DNA from: Pieris napi
Lineage: Eukaryota > Arthropoda > Insecta > Lepidoptera > Pieridae
Length of the DNA: 64,000 bases
NCBI RefSeq assembly: GCF_905475465.1
Contig: NC_062244.1
Location: 12,208,001 to 12,272,000, forward strand
Direction: 5' to 3'
Shown here: in pieces, positions 11,558-23,184 of the stretch
How positions within the stretch are numbered: position 1 is the stretch's first letter
Layout of the letters: each line of letters starts with the position of its first letter
Position numbers and translations under genes: made by a program
The notes under the pieces: generated by a model
Seen by the model: the letters and a program-made list of their open reading frames with translations, nothing else
The model's database searches: none
Told to the model about the DNA's origin: nothing

Positions 11558-11925
11558 AAAATCATTTAATCATATAGGTAACATAATGTACACTTATGAC
11601 TCGTCAGTAAAGAAATACATATTAATGCTTCTAATTATAAATTTACTGCCAGTTCTCAAGTCAAGGGCGTAGAATGGAAGAGAAGAACTGGCAATAATCT
11701 CTCCGCCACTCTTTTTAATCGCCATTTTTTTTACACAACGTTTGTAAGGAGCTTCAACCATTACACCATGTTCCACATGACATATTATGTAATTAATAAT
11801 AATAACATAACTTTAAAAAAAGCAAAGACTTGTCCTCTAGCAGCAAGAGGCATGCTGAAATAGGAGCACGCACTTACATTCTCGTGGGAGCAACACTCAA
11901 ACACATAGTCGAAATAACTAACATC
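11558..11925 (-). mobile_element. Repeat family B, near full length
   Basis: In minus orientation the element runs from GATGTTAGTTATTTCGAC through ATGGTGTAATGGTTG, AGAGTGGCGGAGAGATTATT and ACTGGCAGTAAATTTATAAT to the TTACCTATATGATTAAATG tail. Its 5' border (about 11925) is the same as that of the copy at 60.17-60.55 kb, which points to a real unit of 370-380 bp rather than random 5' truncation. It may be a SINE: TGGTGTAATGG fits the Pol III A-box consensus. Confidence 0.65.
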
Positions 11926-12035
11926 ATCGCAAACACGAATTCAAGTACGACCAGACAAGTAAGACCACAACTAGCACCCGTTCACGAGTATGACGCATGG
12001 CCAGTCATCGCCCCCCTCGGTTAATACAGTCTATA

Positions 12036-12957
12036 GGGTGTCTCAGTAAGAGTGCACTTTTTAAAATTGTAATATTTTTGTTTTCCTGCAAGTGGCAACT
12101 CTGAAATTTGACAGGTGTCACCTCTGTTTGTTCCGATTATTAAAAATGGAGCACTTTTTGAAAGAACAACTCGTTATAATTGTGAAAACTCATCACAAAA
12201 GTAACGCTGAAAACGCTCGCAAACTTCACCAAATTTTCAGCCGAGAAAGTGCACCTAATGTGTCAACCAATCGAAGAGTGGCCAAAAAATTTGAAGAAAC
12301 TGGGTCAATAATGGATTATAAGAATCCTTTGCGTCAACGTACCGGTCGGTCCCTTGAAAACATTGTTGCTGTGAACGAGAGTGTCGCCGAATACCCGAAA
12401 ACATCAATTCGACGCAGCAAATTTTGACTAAAGACCTCCACCTTCATGCGTACAAGATTCAGTTAACTCAGGAGCTCAAACCAGCAGACCAAGGAAAGCA
12501 CCGGCAATTTGCTCAATGAGTAATGAAGCAAAGGGAAGTCGATGCCAATTTTTCGAAAAAAGTCTTTTTCTCCGATGAACAGAACACATTATCTCACGAA
12601 ATTTTGATGTCAACTAGCCACCAAGATCGTGCAATTTAACGCCGTGCGATTTTTTCTTTGGGGTTTTGTGACATCTCGAGTTATATGCAAATAAACACGA
12701 AACCATTCCTGAGATCCAATCGGAAATCCAACGCGTCATCGGTGAGATACAGCCACATCTCTGTGCAAAAATCATGGAAAATTTCATGAAAAGTGTAATG
12801 GCCTGTCATCAGAGCCGTGGAGGTCATTTGCCGGATATTTTATTCCATACTTAATCGGAACATGTCTTCTTTACAATACAATAAAAATATCAGAACTCTG
12901 TCATAAAATACTTGTCTTTATTTAAAAATGAAAAAGTGCACTCTTACTGAGACACCC
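12036..12957 (+). mobile_element. Tc1/mariner-type DNA transposon, 922 bp, defective
   Basis: Terminal inverted repeats GGGTGTCTCAGTAAGAGTGC (12036 on) and its reverse complement ending at 12957 are near perfect for about 28 bp. TA dinucleotides flank both ends, as expected for TA target duplications. The interior holds a broken transposase gene with an internal deletion. The high TIR identity suggests moderately recent movement, possibly driven by a full-length relative. Confidence 0.85.
12146..12854 (+). pseudogene. Tc1/mariner-type transposase remnant
   Basis: The frame begins with an ATG at 12146 and encodes a helix-turn-helix-like N-terminus (KSNAENARKLHQIF, then VAKKFEETGS). After frameshifts at about 12415 come DLHLHAYKIQLTQELKPAD and FSDE, the start of the catalytic domain. 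The middle of that domain, with the second catalytic Asp, is deleted near 12590-12620. The end resumes with CDFFLWGFV and, after another shift, HQSRGGHLPDILFHT before a stop. Several in-frame stops and shifts make it non-functional. The set resembles transposases of the IS630-Tc1-mariner superfamily that are widespread in insects; the exact family is not assigned. Confidence 0.75.
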
Positions 12958-13429
12958 TATATAAGCAATGATGCGGTAGATTTTAGAAAAAGAATTGAAA
13001 TTTAAAAAATAACTGGCCGTAAAGACTTTCGCTGTAACATGACAAAAGAGGTTCGATCAAAAACAATGAAACTACAGATAAAAAATGTTCATCCGTGGCT
13101 AGAGAGCAATCCGTTTAGCCGTGTAATTGCTAATTAAGTAAGTGTATGCTCCGTATTTAGGCGCTCAATTAGAATCACATTACTTGGAGCAATTTACCGC
13201 TAACCGGTCGGCGCCCGATGCGCTCAGAATAACAAAATGGCTATGTTGCAGATATTATAATTTTAGACGCGAATTTATTTCATATTAGTACAGTATGAAA
13301 TTTTTTAATTTATGTATTTGTGGTTTGATTCGTGCATAGTCTTTCTAATTAGTAAATGTAAAAAAGATATTCATGTTTATTTTTAGCATTTAAAGAAACT
13401 ATGATGGGCGTATTACGAAAAAAAGGGTC
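12958..13429. other. Gene-free stretch
   Basis: The part from 13125 to 13260 is less AT-rich and looks unique, but has no open frame of note. Confidence 0.4.
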
Positions 13430-13770
13430 CGTGTACTTATGTACGCGCGTAAGAAGTTTTACTTCTTTGGCATTATTAAAAATAGTTTTTGATTGCATGC
13501 AAATAATTAATTACAATTAAATAATCAAAGACTGGAAAAGGCGTCATTATAGTCAATAAAGTTCAGTTTACATTTGAAAAATTAAATAAATAAATATTTA
13601 TTATTATTCTCTTACATTAGGTGTAACATAAATTCTATTATTATTCGAATGTTGTTTTTAACTAATTATGTCCAATGCCGTAGGTAGCATCTTCCGTGGG
13701 CAACTTCATTCTGTTAATTTTGTGTCAATGTTAATTTTTCATAACGCGCCTAAAGAAGTATAACTTCAAA
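13430..13770. mobile_element. Palindrome-ended MITE, copy B
   Basis: The left end reads GTACTTATGTACGCGCGTAA and then GAAGTTTTACTTC (13453-13465); the right end reads ACGCGCCTAAAGAAGTATAA with GAAGTATAACTTC at 13755-13767. Its orientation is opposite to copy A. The middle differs from the other copies. Confidence 0.6.
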
Positions 13771-14260
13771 AAACAAGTTCTGGACCCTTAAAAGTGTTTA
13801 GTTTTTAAATCTAAATACAGACATTTCATCGCACGCTTTGTTACGCAAATATATTGGTTTTACTGGACACCTATTATTCATACACATACACTAACCTTGG
13901 CAAACAATGCTTTTGTTGCTAGATCAAATAAGATAGTTAAACGAACCCTCAATTTGTAAACATATTAAACATATTCAATTTCGTATTCAAGACCCGCTTT
14001 CAAAGATGGTATATTGTTTAAGTTTTGATAGGTACTAAAGTTATTTAATACACTTGCGTGAATTACGTGTCAAGATTTTTAGCAACCTCTTCGACAATAA
14101 TCCTTATATTTAATCCAATAAAAGTTGACAATCTATGTGCCTCAACAATTTAGTATGTTAAGATACCTTATAGAACGATATTTAATATACATATTCATCT
14201 ACGTATAATTTGTATTTACAATTTTCTTAACCTACAAAGTAATAATAAAAATAATTAAAA
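13771..14260. other. Gene-free stretch
   Basis: AT-rich, nothing recognised. Confidence 0.4.
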
Positions 14261-14261
14261 G

Positions 14262-14475
14262 TTGGTCCCCCCTGCGACAGTGTACCTTTAACGCTGGCAG
14301 CATCCTCGCTGTATTGCAGTACTTATTCGTTGAGCGCGGAAAGCACCAGCTCTATGGTCACCGGTACTATATGCCAGGCGCAAATTTAAAAAAAAATTAA
14401 ATCTTTAATAAACGCCTGTGCACGCCACGGCAAAGTCATTAATCCAAAGGGATAATAAAACAATCCAATTAACAT
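14262..14475 (-). repeat. Repeat family D
   Basis: The segment with GCGACAGTGTACCTTTAACG, CTTATTCGTTGAGCGCGGAA and GCACCAGCTCTATGGTCACC recurs at 25.7, 58.6 and 60.1-60.6 kb. Orientation is tentative. It may be a LINE fragment, but I see no diagnostic protein motif. Confidence 0.55.
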
Positions 14476-15597
14476 AAAACCTTAACAAATATACGACCAC
14501 ATAGAACTTTATAAAAAATTTAATTTATATAAATTAATTAATATTTTTAAATTATAATAAACATCAATTTCAATTATCTTAGGTGTTGTGATATACGTTG
14601 GCATTATAATATGTACTGTTAAATAAATATTAGATAGTAAAATAAAATAAGACACAAAGATGAGAAGCATTACTATACGTACCGATGCCCTAAACTGCTG
14701 GAATTACGGCTGGCTCGAGCTGGATACACCTTGTATATGATTGAGATACATAAGATCCTTAGAGGAAACCTTCACCTGCTGAGGGGTTCTTGCAAACCAA
14801 CTATAAATATTAGATTTTATATAGATAAATTTTGGTGGAATTTACTTTCATTTAAAAATTATAAAGTTTACTTTGATTTTGCCAAAAAAAAGGCTTTTTT
14901 AAGATAAGATAACACTGAATAGGTAAACTGGGTACAACTCAGTGAACGTCTAAATACGTCCCACAAAATCATTCAATAACTCTTGTTTATATAAAATGTG
15001 TTATTACATAATTTTTGTTTTGTAGATACTATGTTAGAAGTGATTTTGATAATGATACATTGAATTATAAATCAGACCTATTTAAATAACTGTTAGAGTA
15101 AAAACGATATTAACCGTTTATCAATTCGTAGTTCTATGGTACAATCAGTGGAACGTATTTGTGAACTGCGTCCAGTAAATCGTGATCGGACCACCCACCG
15201 GCGCCGAGGCAAATAAAATAAAACGAATAAATAACAGTGCTCACGCATAATTGATCACAAATTAAAACTCGGCTCAAAACGCCGAAAGCGAAATTAGTAC
15301 GGCATTCGCGAAGCGGTCAAACGAGCTCTTTTAAATGCATGTTAGGCATATGCTTGATAAGACGCATATGCCAAAACATGTCCGGTTAAATCTGGTTTGA
15401 GAATTGAACAACGTTAATTTAATAATTGTGCGGTGAAATTAAAAATCAGGCATTCATAACATTTAAATTTCTACGTGCGTATATATTTTTTCTCTTTGTG
15501 TCAAAGAGACAGTTGAACACATTAGTTATGATAATTACTGATTCAGTTTTTATGGTTAATTAGCGTTAATATAAATAGGCTTTTTTTTGTTTTTCAG
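14476..15597. other. Gene-free stretch upstream of candidate exon
   Basis: Mostly AT-rich. The part 15160-15420 has a more balanced composition and contains the hairpin at 15345-15372. It could be intron sequence if the exon at 15598 is real. Confidence 0.35.
15345..15372. repeat. 9-bp hairpin extended by flanking pairs
   Basis: GGCATATGC (15345-15353) pairs with GCATATGCC (15364-15372); outside this, CATGTT and AACATG pair again with a small bulge. The shape resembles a small hairpin precursor, but nothing else supports an RNA gene. Confidence 0.45.
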
Positions 15598-15793
15598 TTT
15601 ATTAAGTCCTTTCCTTTCCAAGGATCAAGGAGAAGAAGGAAAAGAAGGCGCCGCAAAAAAGGAGGTTAGAAGAAATAGAAGCGGTAGCAGGAAGCGAAAA
15701 GAGGAAGAAGGCAGAGACAGAGTCAGTTGGAAAAAGCTGGAGGAGGTCTTTACCCGTGATGGGGTTCTGATCGACGGTACTGAAGGTAGCTAG
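15598..15793 (+). CDS. Candidate 3'-terminal exon of an unidentified host gene
   Basis: A strong splice acceptor (a CTTTTTTTTGTTTTTCAG tract ending at 15597) precedes an open frame that ends with a TAG stop at 15793. The frame encodes about 65 residues of a highly charged tail: KDQGEEGKEGAAKKEVRRN, then basic/acidic KRKEEEGRDR, then WKKLEEVFTRDGVLIDGTE. Base composition is clearly more GC-rich than the flanks. An ATTAAA and an AATAAA-like signal follow within about 150 bp. The upstream exons are not seen; in this frame codon 1 is preceded by one base, so the acceptor would be used with a split codon. The charged stretch could be low-complexity chance sequence, and I do not recognise a family. 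Confidence 0.35.
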
Positions 15794-16409
15794 TATATAT
15801 AGGATAACAAGATAAAAATAATGTGTAAAATGTAACAAATGTAAGCTGTATTCTAAATGATTAGAAATTAAACAGGCATTAATATTAATAAGGCATTTAA
15901 AATTTGGTTAGTGGTTTTTGGTGTGTTCTATATTAATAAAAAGAAAAAAATTCTTCATAATTTTATAAAAGAAACCTTATAGCAAATGTAATAAACAAAA
16001 ACATGCACGGTCTGTCTCACAAACCTCCAAGGTGCCATACATTATTTAGTTAATCTGATTTAAAAGGGTCTTCCAGTGGCATTATTTGTTTTAAACGTAA
16101 TAAAACATTCACTCAAAGTACACCGTACAAATTATGAAAGGGTGAAGCAAGAATAATGTTCCTAATGTAATCGACAGGAGGAATTATAATTGCGAATTTG
16201 GAAGCTTAGACTGGAAAAAAATCTTATTAAGTAAATAGCTAATTTGATTTAAATTATGTTAGACAGTATATTAATTGAGAAACGCGGCAATGTCGTAACA
16301 AACTAAGTTCATATGAAACTATGGACCAATACTAGTAAGTCATATGCAAAAACAAAACATATTGATATTTGAACAGATACTAGGCACCATACCGGTGTTA
16401 TGGGTGAAA
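15794..16409. other. Gene-free stretch
   Basis: It would hold the 3' untranslated region if the exon upstream is real; otherwise nothing is seen. Confidence 0.35.
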
Positions 16410-16605
16410 AGAGAAATAAATCTGTGGCGCTACAACCTTTTAAGTGTGAACCTCAGATTTCTATATCTGTTTCATGATCATTTGTCAATCTTATAGGAAA
16501 TCAGCCTCCTGTTCCTGACACACGCCGTCGACGCGAACAGACGAGCATCGAACCTACGACCTCAGATTTGAGAGTCGCACGCTGAAGCCAACACTGCTCT
16601 GTGAT
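16410..16605 (-). mobile_element. tRNA-derived SINE, Metulj-like, internally deleted
   Basis: A reversed copy starting CTGTGGCGCTACAACC and ending at the GCTGAAGCCAACACTGCTC head. The TTTCTATGTGCGCATTTAAC region is missing, so the copy is shorter than its neighbours. Confidence 0.75.
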
Positions 16606-16972
16606 GCGTGAATAGATGTTATACAAAAAAATGTACTGGTGTGTTTTGTGTGTATGTGTGGTAAATACAATACTTTAAGTATTTTAAAAAGGATCTCTAA
16701 AACGTGTAAAACTCACATGTTGAACATCCGCTGAGATTCTTCAAACAATAATCTTTGTTCCAACACTTGTGTGACAATAAATTATGTTTTATGACAAAGT
16801 ACTCGGGGGGAACTATTTATTATAACGGCTATAATTATTTCGACGTATAACAAAAAGGTCTGTGATGTTCGTAAGATTTATTGTTCCCGTAATAAGAAAA
16901 TAATTGGTTTTATTCAAAAACTTCTAATTAATTGGAAATTGTTTATAACCTTACTCAATGTATAATATAAAA

Positions 16973-17262
16973 TAAAATAAATCAGTGGCGCTACAACTTC
17001 TTTAGATCTGGTCCTCAGTTTTCTGAATCTGTTTCATGATCATTCTTCAATCGAATTGGCAAGTAGGTGATCAGAATCATGTGCCACACACGTCGACTTT
17101 TTGAATCTAAGACATATCGGTTTTCTCACGATGTTTTCCTTCACCGTTCGAGTGAATGTTAAATGCGCACATAGAAAGACAGTCCTTTGGTACACAGCCG
17201 GGGATCGAACCTACGATCTCAGGGAGAGTCGCATGCTGAAGCCACTAAGCCAACACTACTCT
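16973..17262 (-). mobile_element. tRNA-derived SINE, Metulj-like
   Basis: Reversed, nearly full-length copy with the GTTCGAGTGAATGTTAAATG segment, reversed B box GGGATCGAACC and the GCCACTAAGCCAACACTAC head. Confidence 0.8.
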
Positions 17263-17380
17263 ATATATATAACGATAACTATGTCTTTTACATGTATCTT
17301 TTTGTTATAGGCTATTGTGTTATTAGCTTGCCCTTGACATACTTTGTTAGACCCGAATTCCTTACACCTCACCATAGGAG

Positions 17381-17416
17381 CAAGTGTTAAGTTCGTTCAA
17401 AGAACGAAAACACTTG
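17381..17416. repeat. Bulged hairpin
   Basis: CAAGTGTT-aag-TTCGTTC, loop aaa, GAACGAA-AACACTTG: 15 pairs with one 3-nt bulge. No repeat family or RNA gene is evident. Confidence 0.55.
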
Positions 17417-17594
17417 GGAAGTTGCAAGCTTAATTTATACTTTCTTCTAAATACAAAAAGCCTAATAGCAAAGTTTTTTCACGATAAATATTAATTTATT
17501 TATGAAAACACTCCTGCCCTAACAGGCGACCCTAAATAGACAAGAGTGCACAATAAGTGAATAAAATTTACAGACGAAACAAATATAAGAATTT

Positions 17595-17890
17595 AATTAG
17601 GAATTAACCTTTAACCTTTCTATAGACACCAACAAATAATAGAACTTTTGAAAAAAATTAATACAACGAAACATATGTGCCCTTTTCAGAAGGTTAGTCC
17701 TAGCTGTGGGCACACAAAGTAACGGCGGACGATGTCGCTTCCTGACGTACCCATTAGGCATATTGAAGCCAAGGTACTGAAGTACTGTCAATATACTGAG
17801 AAAGCGAAACAACAATGCAAGAAGTCTTGGCCAGAGCAACCGTGACCCGTAAACCTTGAAAATTCTACACCTAAACCTCATGAATCATTG
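17595..17890 (-). pseudogene. LINE polyprotein C-terminus relic
   Basis: The minus frame gives LQYLGFNMPNGYVRKRHRPP, then CVPTARTNLLKRAHMFRC, ending near LVSIERLK. The R-T-N-L-L motif with following short aromatic-rich segment is typical of the C-terminal end of several insect non-LTR polyproteins. Only this end is preserved; the reverse transcriptase core is absent. A second relic of the same type is at 53.94-54.17 kb. Confidence 0.55.
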
Positions 17891-19199
17891 TAGATATTGG
17901 TGAAAACCACAATATCAGTTTTTAAGTTTATCGTGAATAGATTTTAAATAATATAAAAGTTGGACATAATATGCTGACTCTTTTGTAGTCATTATCAACT
18001 TTAACTTTTCTCTAGAACTCAATTATTTATCTGTCATCGTTAAAGCGTTCGTAAGAAACGGTTTTGTTCGACCGTTTTTTCTCCAACTTGGTTTTCTAAC
18101 CACAAATTTTCGTTTTCCGGGTTAATAAAGAATAGTCAGGATAGTAGAAAAATATAAAAAATACAATGTGTTTATTACAATTCATTATAATGCGTTAGGT
18201 TTGAGAACACTTTGAAGTATAGATATATCTATGTCTGGGTTTCCAGCTCTTCCATACTTGTACAACTTGTACAAACCAACTTGTACAAACTTAATAGTAA
18301 ATTCCATAAAAAAGATATATATGTATACTATATAAAACAACTGTTTCCAACACGCCTGAGTGTATGAGTGAGTGTGTAGGTGCGTGTGAGTAAATGAGTA
18401 AGTGTAACTACGTATTAGCTCTCAGGAGCATCTCCAACACTGCGTAAGGTGTATTCATAAGTCAGTCTTTTAATCGTATATATAGATAGTAGACGGTGAG
18501 GTATCTACCCAGATATTGCCTATTTAATCTATTATAGATATATTCTGCCAGTGTAGCGGTCTTACGGTCTGACCGACATTCCTATTTCTTTTTAGGATAA
18601 GCCGACTTTGAATAATAATACATTGTATATTTCTTATATTATATATATATATACATGTGTAGCTGTATGTTATTTACATACAGCATATTAATAATATAAC
18701 ATAGTTTTTTGTTTTATAAGACGTGACTACGAGTATCTAAGGTTATATTTTGTATGAAATTTTTCCTACTTTCTTGTAATATATATATGTATACATTCTA
18801 CCCAAGCGCTAGTTAAAAAATACGGATTCAACATTTTTTAGGTCGAGGGACAAAAGTTGCAAGTGAAGATGTGTGGGAATCGGGTTATGGAACGCAACAT
18901 TCTTAAATATTTTAATAAAATCAAGAGCCTAGTAAAGATTAAAGTATATTAATATATTAATAAGTCGCAAAATTTAGCTCATTGTCTAACGAGTTACTTT
19001 ACGCAAGTTACGAAGAAGGTATCAAATAGTGGCTATTCTGTCATTCGAATATAATATAATATATCTTCCTAACTCCTTGTTGTGTAACATTTCATATTAG
19101 GTTAGCTCGTCCTCATATTTTTATATTCCTCTGCCTATTATTATCAATAAAAAAATACGAGTTACGATGTCAAGTAAAGGCAAAACATATATTTCAATT
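17891..19199. other. Gene-free stretch with small simple repeats
   Basis: It contains three direct copies of ACTTGTACAA around 18254-18300, a GT/GA-rich run at 18355-18410 and short TA runs at 18640 and 18780. Nothing else is recognised. Confidence 0.5.
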
Positions 19200-19345
19200 A
19201 GGCCTATTAAAAATACACTTTTGAAAGTCAAAATTACATAGATTTTTAAAAAATTTCTCTAGTTGTCTCTTCCAAAAGGTAGTTCATATGGAGAAGAATG
19301 GGCAAGAAACTCCATACTTACTCTTTTAAATTTTTTTACAAAATT
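19200..19345 (-). repeat. LINE 3' tail related to family B
   Basis: On the minus strand AGAGTAAGTATGGAGTTTCT and TGCCCATTCTTCTCCATATG parallel the AGAGTGGCGGAGAGTTTATT and TGCCAGTTCTTCTC of family B at the same spacing. It looks like a distant relative. Confidence 0.45.
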
Positions 19346-20059
19346 TTGTATACATTGATTTGATAATTATATGTGAAGACCATGTTCCTAGAACATACAA
19401 AAAACTACTGAACTAAAATAGGATGTTATTACAAAAAAAATGCAGCAGATAACTATATCGTTATGTAGATATGGTGCTCACATACAAATTAACAAATATT
19501 GCAACTATACAATAGATACTTGAGTGAGTTGAAGCTCTTCATCTTCAAACTAAGCTTTTTATAACTTGTAATGACCCGCCCTACATAGACATAACCATTG
19601 TTATATTTAAATATTTTTCAGGTCAGTTCATAAAACTTCAATTTTTTTTCTTAGACGTGCCAATTTCGTCAGAACTTTAACCGCACGTGCATGGTTTTGT
19701 GCAGAGATCCTTATCAGAGGTACATTGGACTTTGTAAGATTTAAACCAAGGACGCCTACCAGGTAGGTACTATGAGTAATCAAATACTGCAAATTTATGA
19801 CTATAAAGGCACATTAAACGCAGATATGATCGTATAAATAAATTTATATTACGTTAAATCGCTGGTGCATTCAATCAGTCACTCACACGTATTCAACAGG
19901 CGTGATTCTGAGTCGCGATTTCATTAAAATTCATTGAAAACTTGTCTAATATGGCACTACGTGACGCGCTTACTTGGGCGTGTCTTCGACGGAATACGAA
20001 AATCTTTTACGAATAGATGTCATACGATTCTTATATTCGAAAAACAGTAGTGATAATAA

Positions 20060-20381
20060 TCTAATATATAAAATTCTCGTGTCACAGTTTTCGTTGCCAT
20101 ACTCCTCCGAAACGGCTCGACCGATTCTCATGAAATTTTGTGTGCTTATTGGGTATGTCTGAGAATCGGACAACATCTATTTTTCATCCCCCTAAATATT
20201 AAGGGTAGTCCACCCCTAAATATTTATTTTTTAATTTTAGACAAAATTTTTAATTTCTATTTTTTTATGATACAGCATTAAAAAATACATACAACCTCTA
20301 ATTTTCACCCCTCTACGATCAACCCCTATTTTTTATTATAAATGATATACATGGCAAAACGACGTTTGCCCGGTCAGCTAG
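20060..20381 (+). mobile_element. Non-autonomous Helitron, family 1
   Basis: It starts TCTAATATATAAAATTCTCG after an A and ends GGTCAGCTAG before a T. A hairpin (GGCAAA...TTTGCC) lies 10 bases before the CTAG end, as is usual for Helitrons. The element is 322 bp with no coding capacity. A relative is at 27289-27586. Confidence 0.8.
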
Positions 20382-20394
20382 TATTTTATATATA

Positions 20395-20705
20395 TATGTA
20401 TATGGAAAAGAGGGCAAACGGGCAGGGGCTCATTGATGTTAAGTGATCACTCAACGCCAGAGGGCTCGCGAGTGCGTTGCCGGTCTTTTAAGAATTGGTA
20501 CGCTCTTGTCTTGAAGGACTCTAAGTAGAATTGGTTCGGAAATACTTCAGTGGGAAGCCGGTTCCACATAGTGGTGGTGGTACCGATTCTTAAAAGGCCC
20601 GCAACTCACTTTCGAGCCCTCTGCCTATGTAAGTGCTCATGAACGGCGGTATCACTCCACATCAAATGAGCCTCCTGTACATTGCCTACTGTCCTATAAA
20701 AAAAG
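20395..20705. repeat. Inverted pair of CR1/Zenon-like tails
   Basis: The left half (20395-20578) is a reversed copy starting with AGAGGGCAAACGGGCAGGGG; the right half (20580-20705) is a forward copy ending GCCTCCTGTACATTGCC and CCTATAAAAAAAG. They meet in the coding-end part, so the locus can fold into a hairpin of about 100 bp. Confidence 0.75.
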
Positions 20706-21039
20706 AACGTCGTCAAACTTTGCGTAGATAACAATTTTCGCCTTTTTTTGTCATACCACACAGAATAAACCATAACCTGGCCAAGCTACGAATGCGCAAG
20801 CTTAGGGTTAAGAATCCCACGTTTACTATAAGAATAAACTATTAATGTATTTAAATTTTATACGCGACCCTCACTACAGAATAAAAGTGATAGGATACAA
20901 TGATCTAAATGAATTAAAAATCGTGACTTTTCTCAAGGAAGCTAAGTTCCGTTTCCTTGAATATTCATGGTATCGAATCACTGCTGCAAAGGAATTTACA
21001 GGTTCCAGACAGGTTTAAATGTAACTTATAGAACAAGAC

Positions 21040-21215
21040 AAAAATGAAATTTTATTCTACGTTTGTAGAAAAAACGACACTAACAATAGAAAAAACTAAA
21101 ATGTTAACTACAGCTAACTTCAGGGTGTCAGTTTTTTGTGACGGTGTGCGCGCGCATCGTACAAATTTACTCTCATCATTTTTCCCTAACGCGCCAAAAG
21201 AAGTATAACTTCAAA
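21040..21215 (-). mobile_element. Palindrome-ended MITE, copy C (truncated)
   Basis: The right end has GCGCCAAAAGAAGTATAACT with GAAGTATAACTTC at 21200-21212. Inside, GGGTGTCAGTTTTTTGTGAC and ACTAACAATAGAAAAAACTA match copies A and D in reverse. The other palindrome end is missing. Confidence 0.6.
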
Positions 21216-21824
21216 AAATTGGGTCTCCAAAATGGACGAAAATGAGTTAAATGACTAATTATTTTTTATTTCTATTGATTTTCATCGTATTATCAAGATT
21301 TATTTATATACGAATTGGAAAGAGTCAAATTTTTTGGCGTCTGTTAAAAAAGAAGGCAGATATCATCAAATCCCTATGATTACATCCGTTAAATATCTTT
21401 ACATAATCCTTGTAATAATAAAACAAAAGTTATGCAGTCCCATCACCGCGTCTGAGAAATACTATTTTGTTATTTTTACAGTAATGCAGATGAGGGAAGA
21501 AATATTACGAGGTTCGCCATTAAGGCTTTATTTATTACCAAGCTTCCTAGATTGTGTTGAAATTATTTACGATGCTTTTCAATATCAGAGGAAGAAATTA
21601 TAACGCTTATTCAAATACCAACCCATTTAAATTTTAAAATATTTTCGTTCATTTAAGGCTTTAGAGGTTTTGATTATGTACATAATTTATAATGAAGTCT
21701 TTCCACGAAATCGCTATTGATATTTGTAGCTATCTTTATTTATTAAGTAATGAATGAAGGAGTACATTTATTTAAAATAAACCAGATATAGTTATATTTT
21801 TTATTAATTAACAACATGAAAAAT

Positions 21825-21965
21825 GTAGTGGTGCTACAACTCTTTGTATTCCTGTACCTCTTTCATTTATTTGGTCTTAATAGGCAAGTACGTGATCAAC
21901 CTTTTGATCTTAAGACACCGTAGATTATTGGGTCTAAGGTGTACTTATAGATTGAGTCACATAAA
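21825..21965 (-). mobile_element. SINE fragment, Metulj-like 3' half
   Basis: GTGGTGCTACAACTCTTTG, then TTAATAGGCAAGTACGTGAT and TGGGTCTAAGG. The tRNA-like head is missing. Confidence 0.65.
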
Positions 21966-22139
21966 TAATGACATCGACTATTCATTTACAAGAAAGATCT
22001 TCTTTTAGAAAATTTATAATTAAAAGAAATGAAAAGATTACTTTCCGTTTTATTACGACGAACTTCATACCATGAACAGCACTTAAGTGAAATTAGGATA
22101 ACAAGTAATGCTCTTCCAAGAGCGTGATCTATACGTATT

Positions 22140-22450
22140 GTTATAATAAAATCGCGGAAAAACGGCCCCATTTAAAGAAGAAAGTATTGTTTCAATAAGA
22201 CAAAGCACCATGTCACAAATCAATGTAAACGATGCCATAATTCCATGAATTGGGTTCCAAATCGCTTCCGTATCCACCGTATTTTCCAGATTTCGCCCCC
22301 AGCGACGTCGACTCAGACCTCAAGAGAATTTTTGCTGGACAGAAATTTTGCGCTGAAGGAAAACGTTATCGTCGAAACTGAAGTCTATTTTTAGACTGAA
22401 AACCAATCGTACTATAAAAATGGTATTGGAAAATTGTATGACCGATATGT
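22140..22450 (+). pseudogene. mariner (DD34D) transposase fragment
   Basis: In one frame the DNA gives EKRPHLKKKVLFQ, a stop, then DKAPCHKSM and, after more stops, LPYPPYFPDFAPSD. This is the mariner core: the second catalytic Asp (codon 22199-22201) and the third (22304-22306) are separated by exactly 34 codons, the DD34D signature. After a deletion the tail DLKRIFAGQKFCAE and, in another frame, QSYYKNGIGKLYDRY follow. Stops and shifts show it is dead. The N-terminal DNA-binding part and terminal repeats were not found. Confidence 0.8.
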
Positions 22451-23184
22451 CGTTGTATCGATAGGTATATTAAATAATCTAATTCAAATTCTATGTTAGC
22501 CTACGAACTTTTAAGCCTATACTGAGACTATAGCGTCCTTCTTTCTTCTATTAATTATTTTTTACCCCGAGGAATCTTGCCACCAATAACTATGTGTATT
22601 GAGACCAGTCTCTTAATTTGAATACCGCAATTGAAATAAATTATCGTTATTGTACCTTTCTAACCAACTTAAGGAAACCCAAAAGAAGTTTATGTTTCGA
22701 TGTGAAAGTTTTCCATTGTCTATTCAGTAAGATCTAAACTAATACCAAGCATCTACACGCGTATTTTTTACTTTATAAGTCAGTAGTATTTTAAATTTTA
22801 TTCGTAAATCGTGTTTTTAGTTTTCCAAGATGTCAGATAAAACAGAAACGTTTATGTAAAATGGCAAGTATAACAAAAAGTGACTTTTCCTGAATATATA
22901 GTGATCGCTTTAACTGATGACAGCGCGATGAATGTACTGTCGTAACTACATCAACACAGCTATTGTACGTCCATCAACTTTTTTATTCAAGCTAAAATAG
23001 CATTCCGTGAGTCATGAGACAGGAGATTGCCATTGATAGAAACAAAAACTCGACATAGCAAGAACTTTTTGCACTTAGAGTGGGAGTTTTTTAAGTATCA
23101 CGGAAAGAGTAGCTTCCAGTAGAATTGTCTCTAATATTAGATTAACTTGTTCTTAAAATTATAATAATTGAAGAATGATTATTA
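22451..23184. other. Gene-free stretch
   Basis: Nothing recognised. Confidence 0.4.

Noticed and set aside
21475..21603. Acceptor-like TATTTTTACAG followed by a short open frame and stop
   Set aside because: Only about 40 codons of AT-rich composition; a T-rich run plus AG is frequent here by chance.
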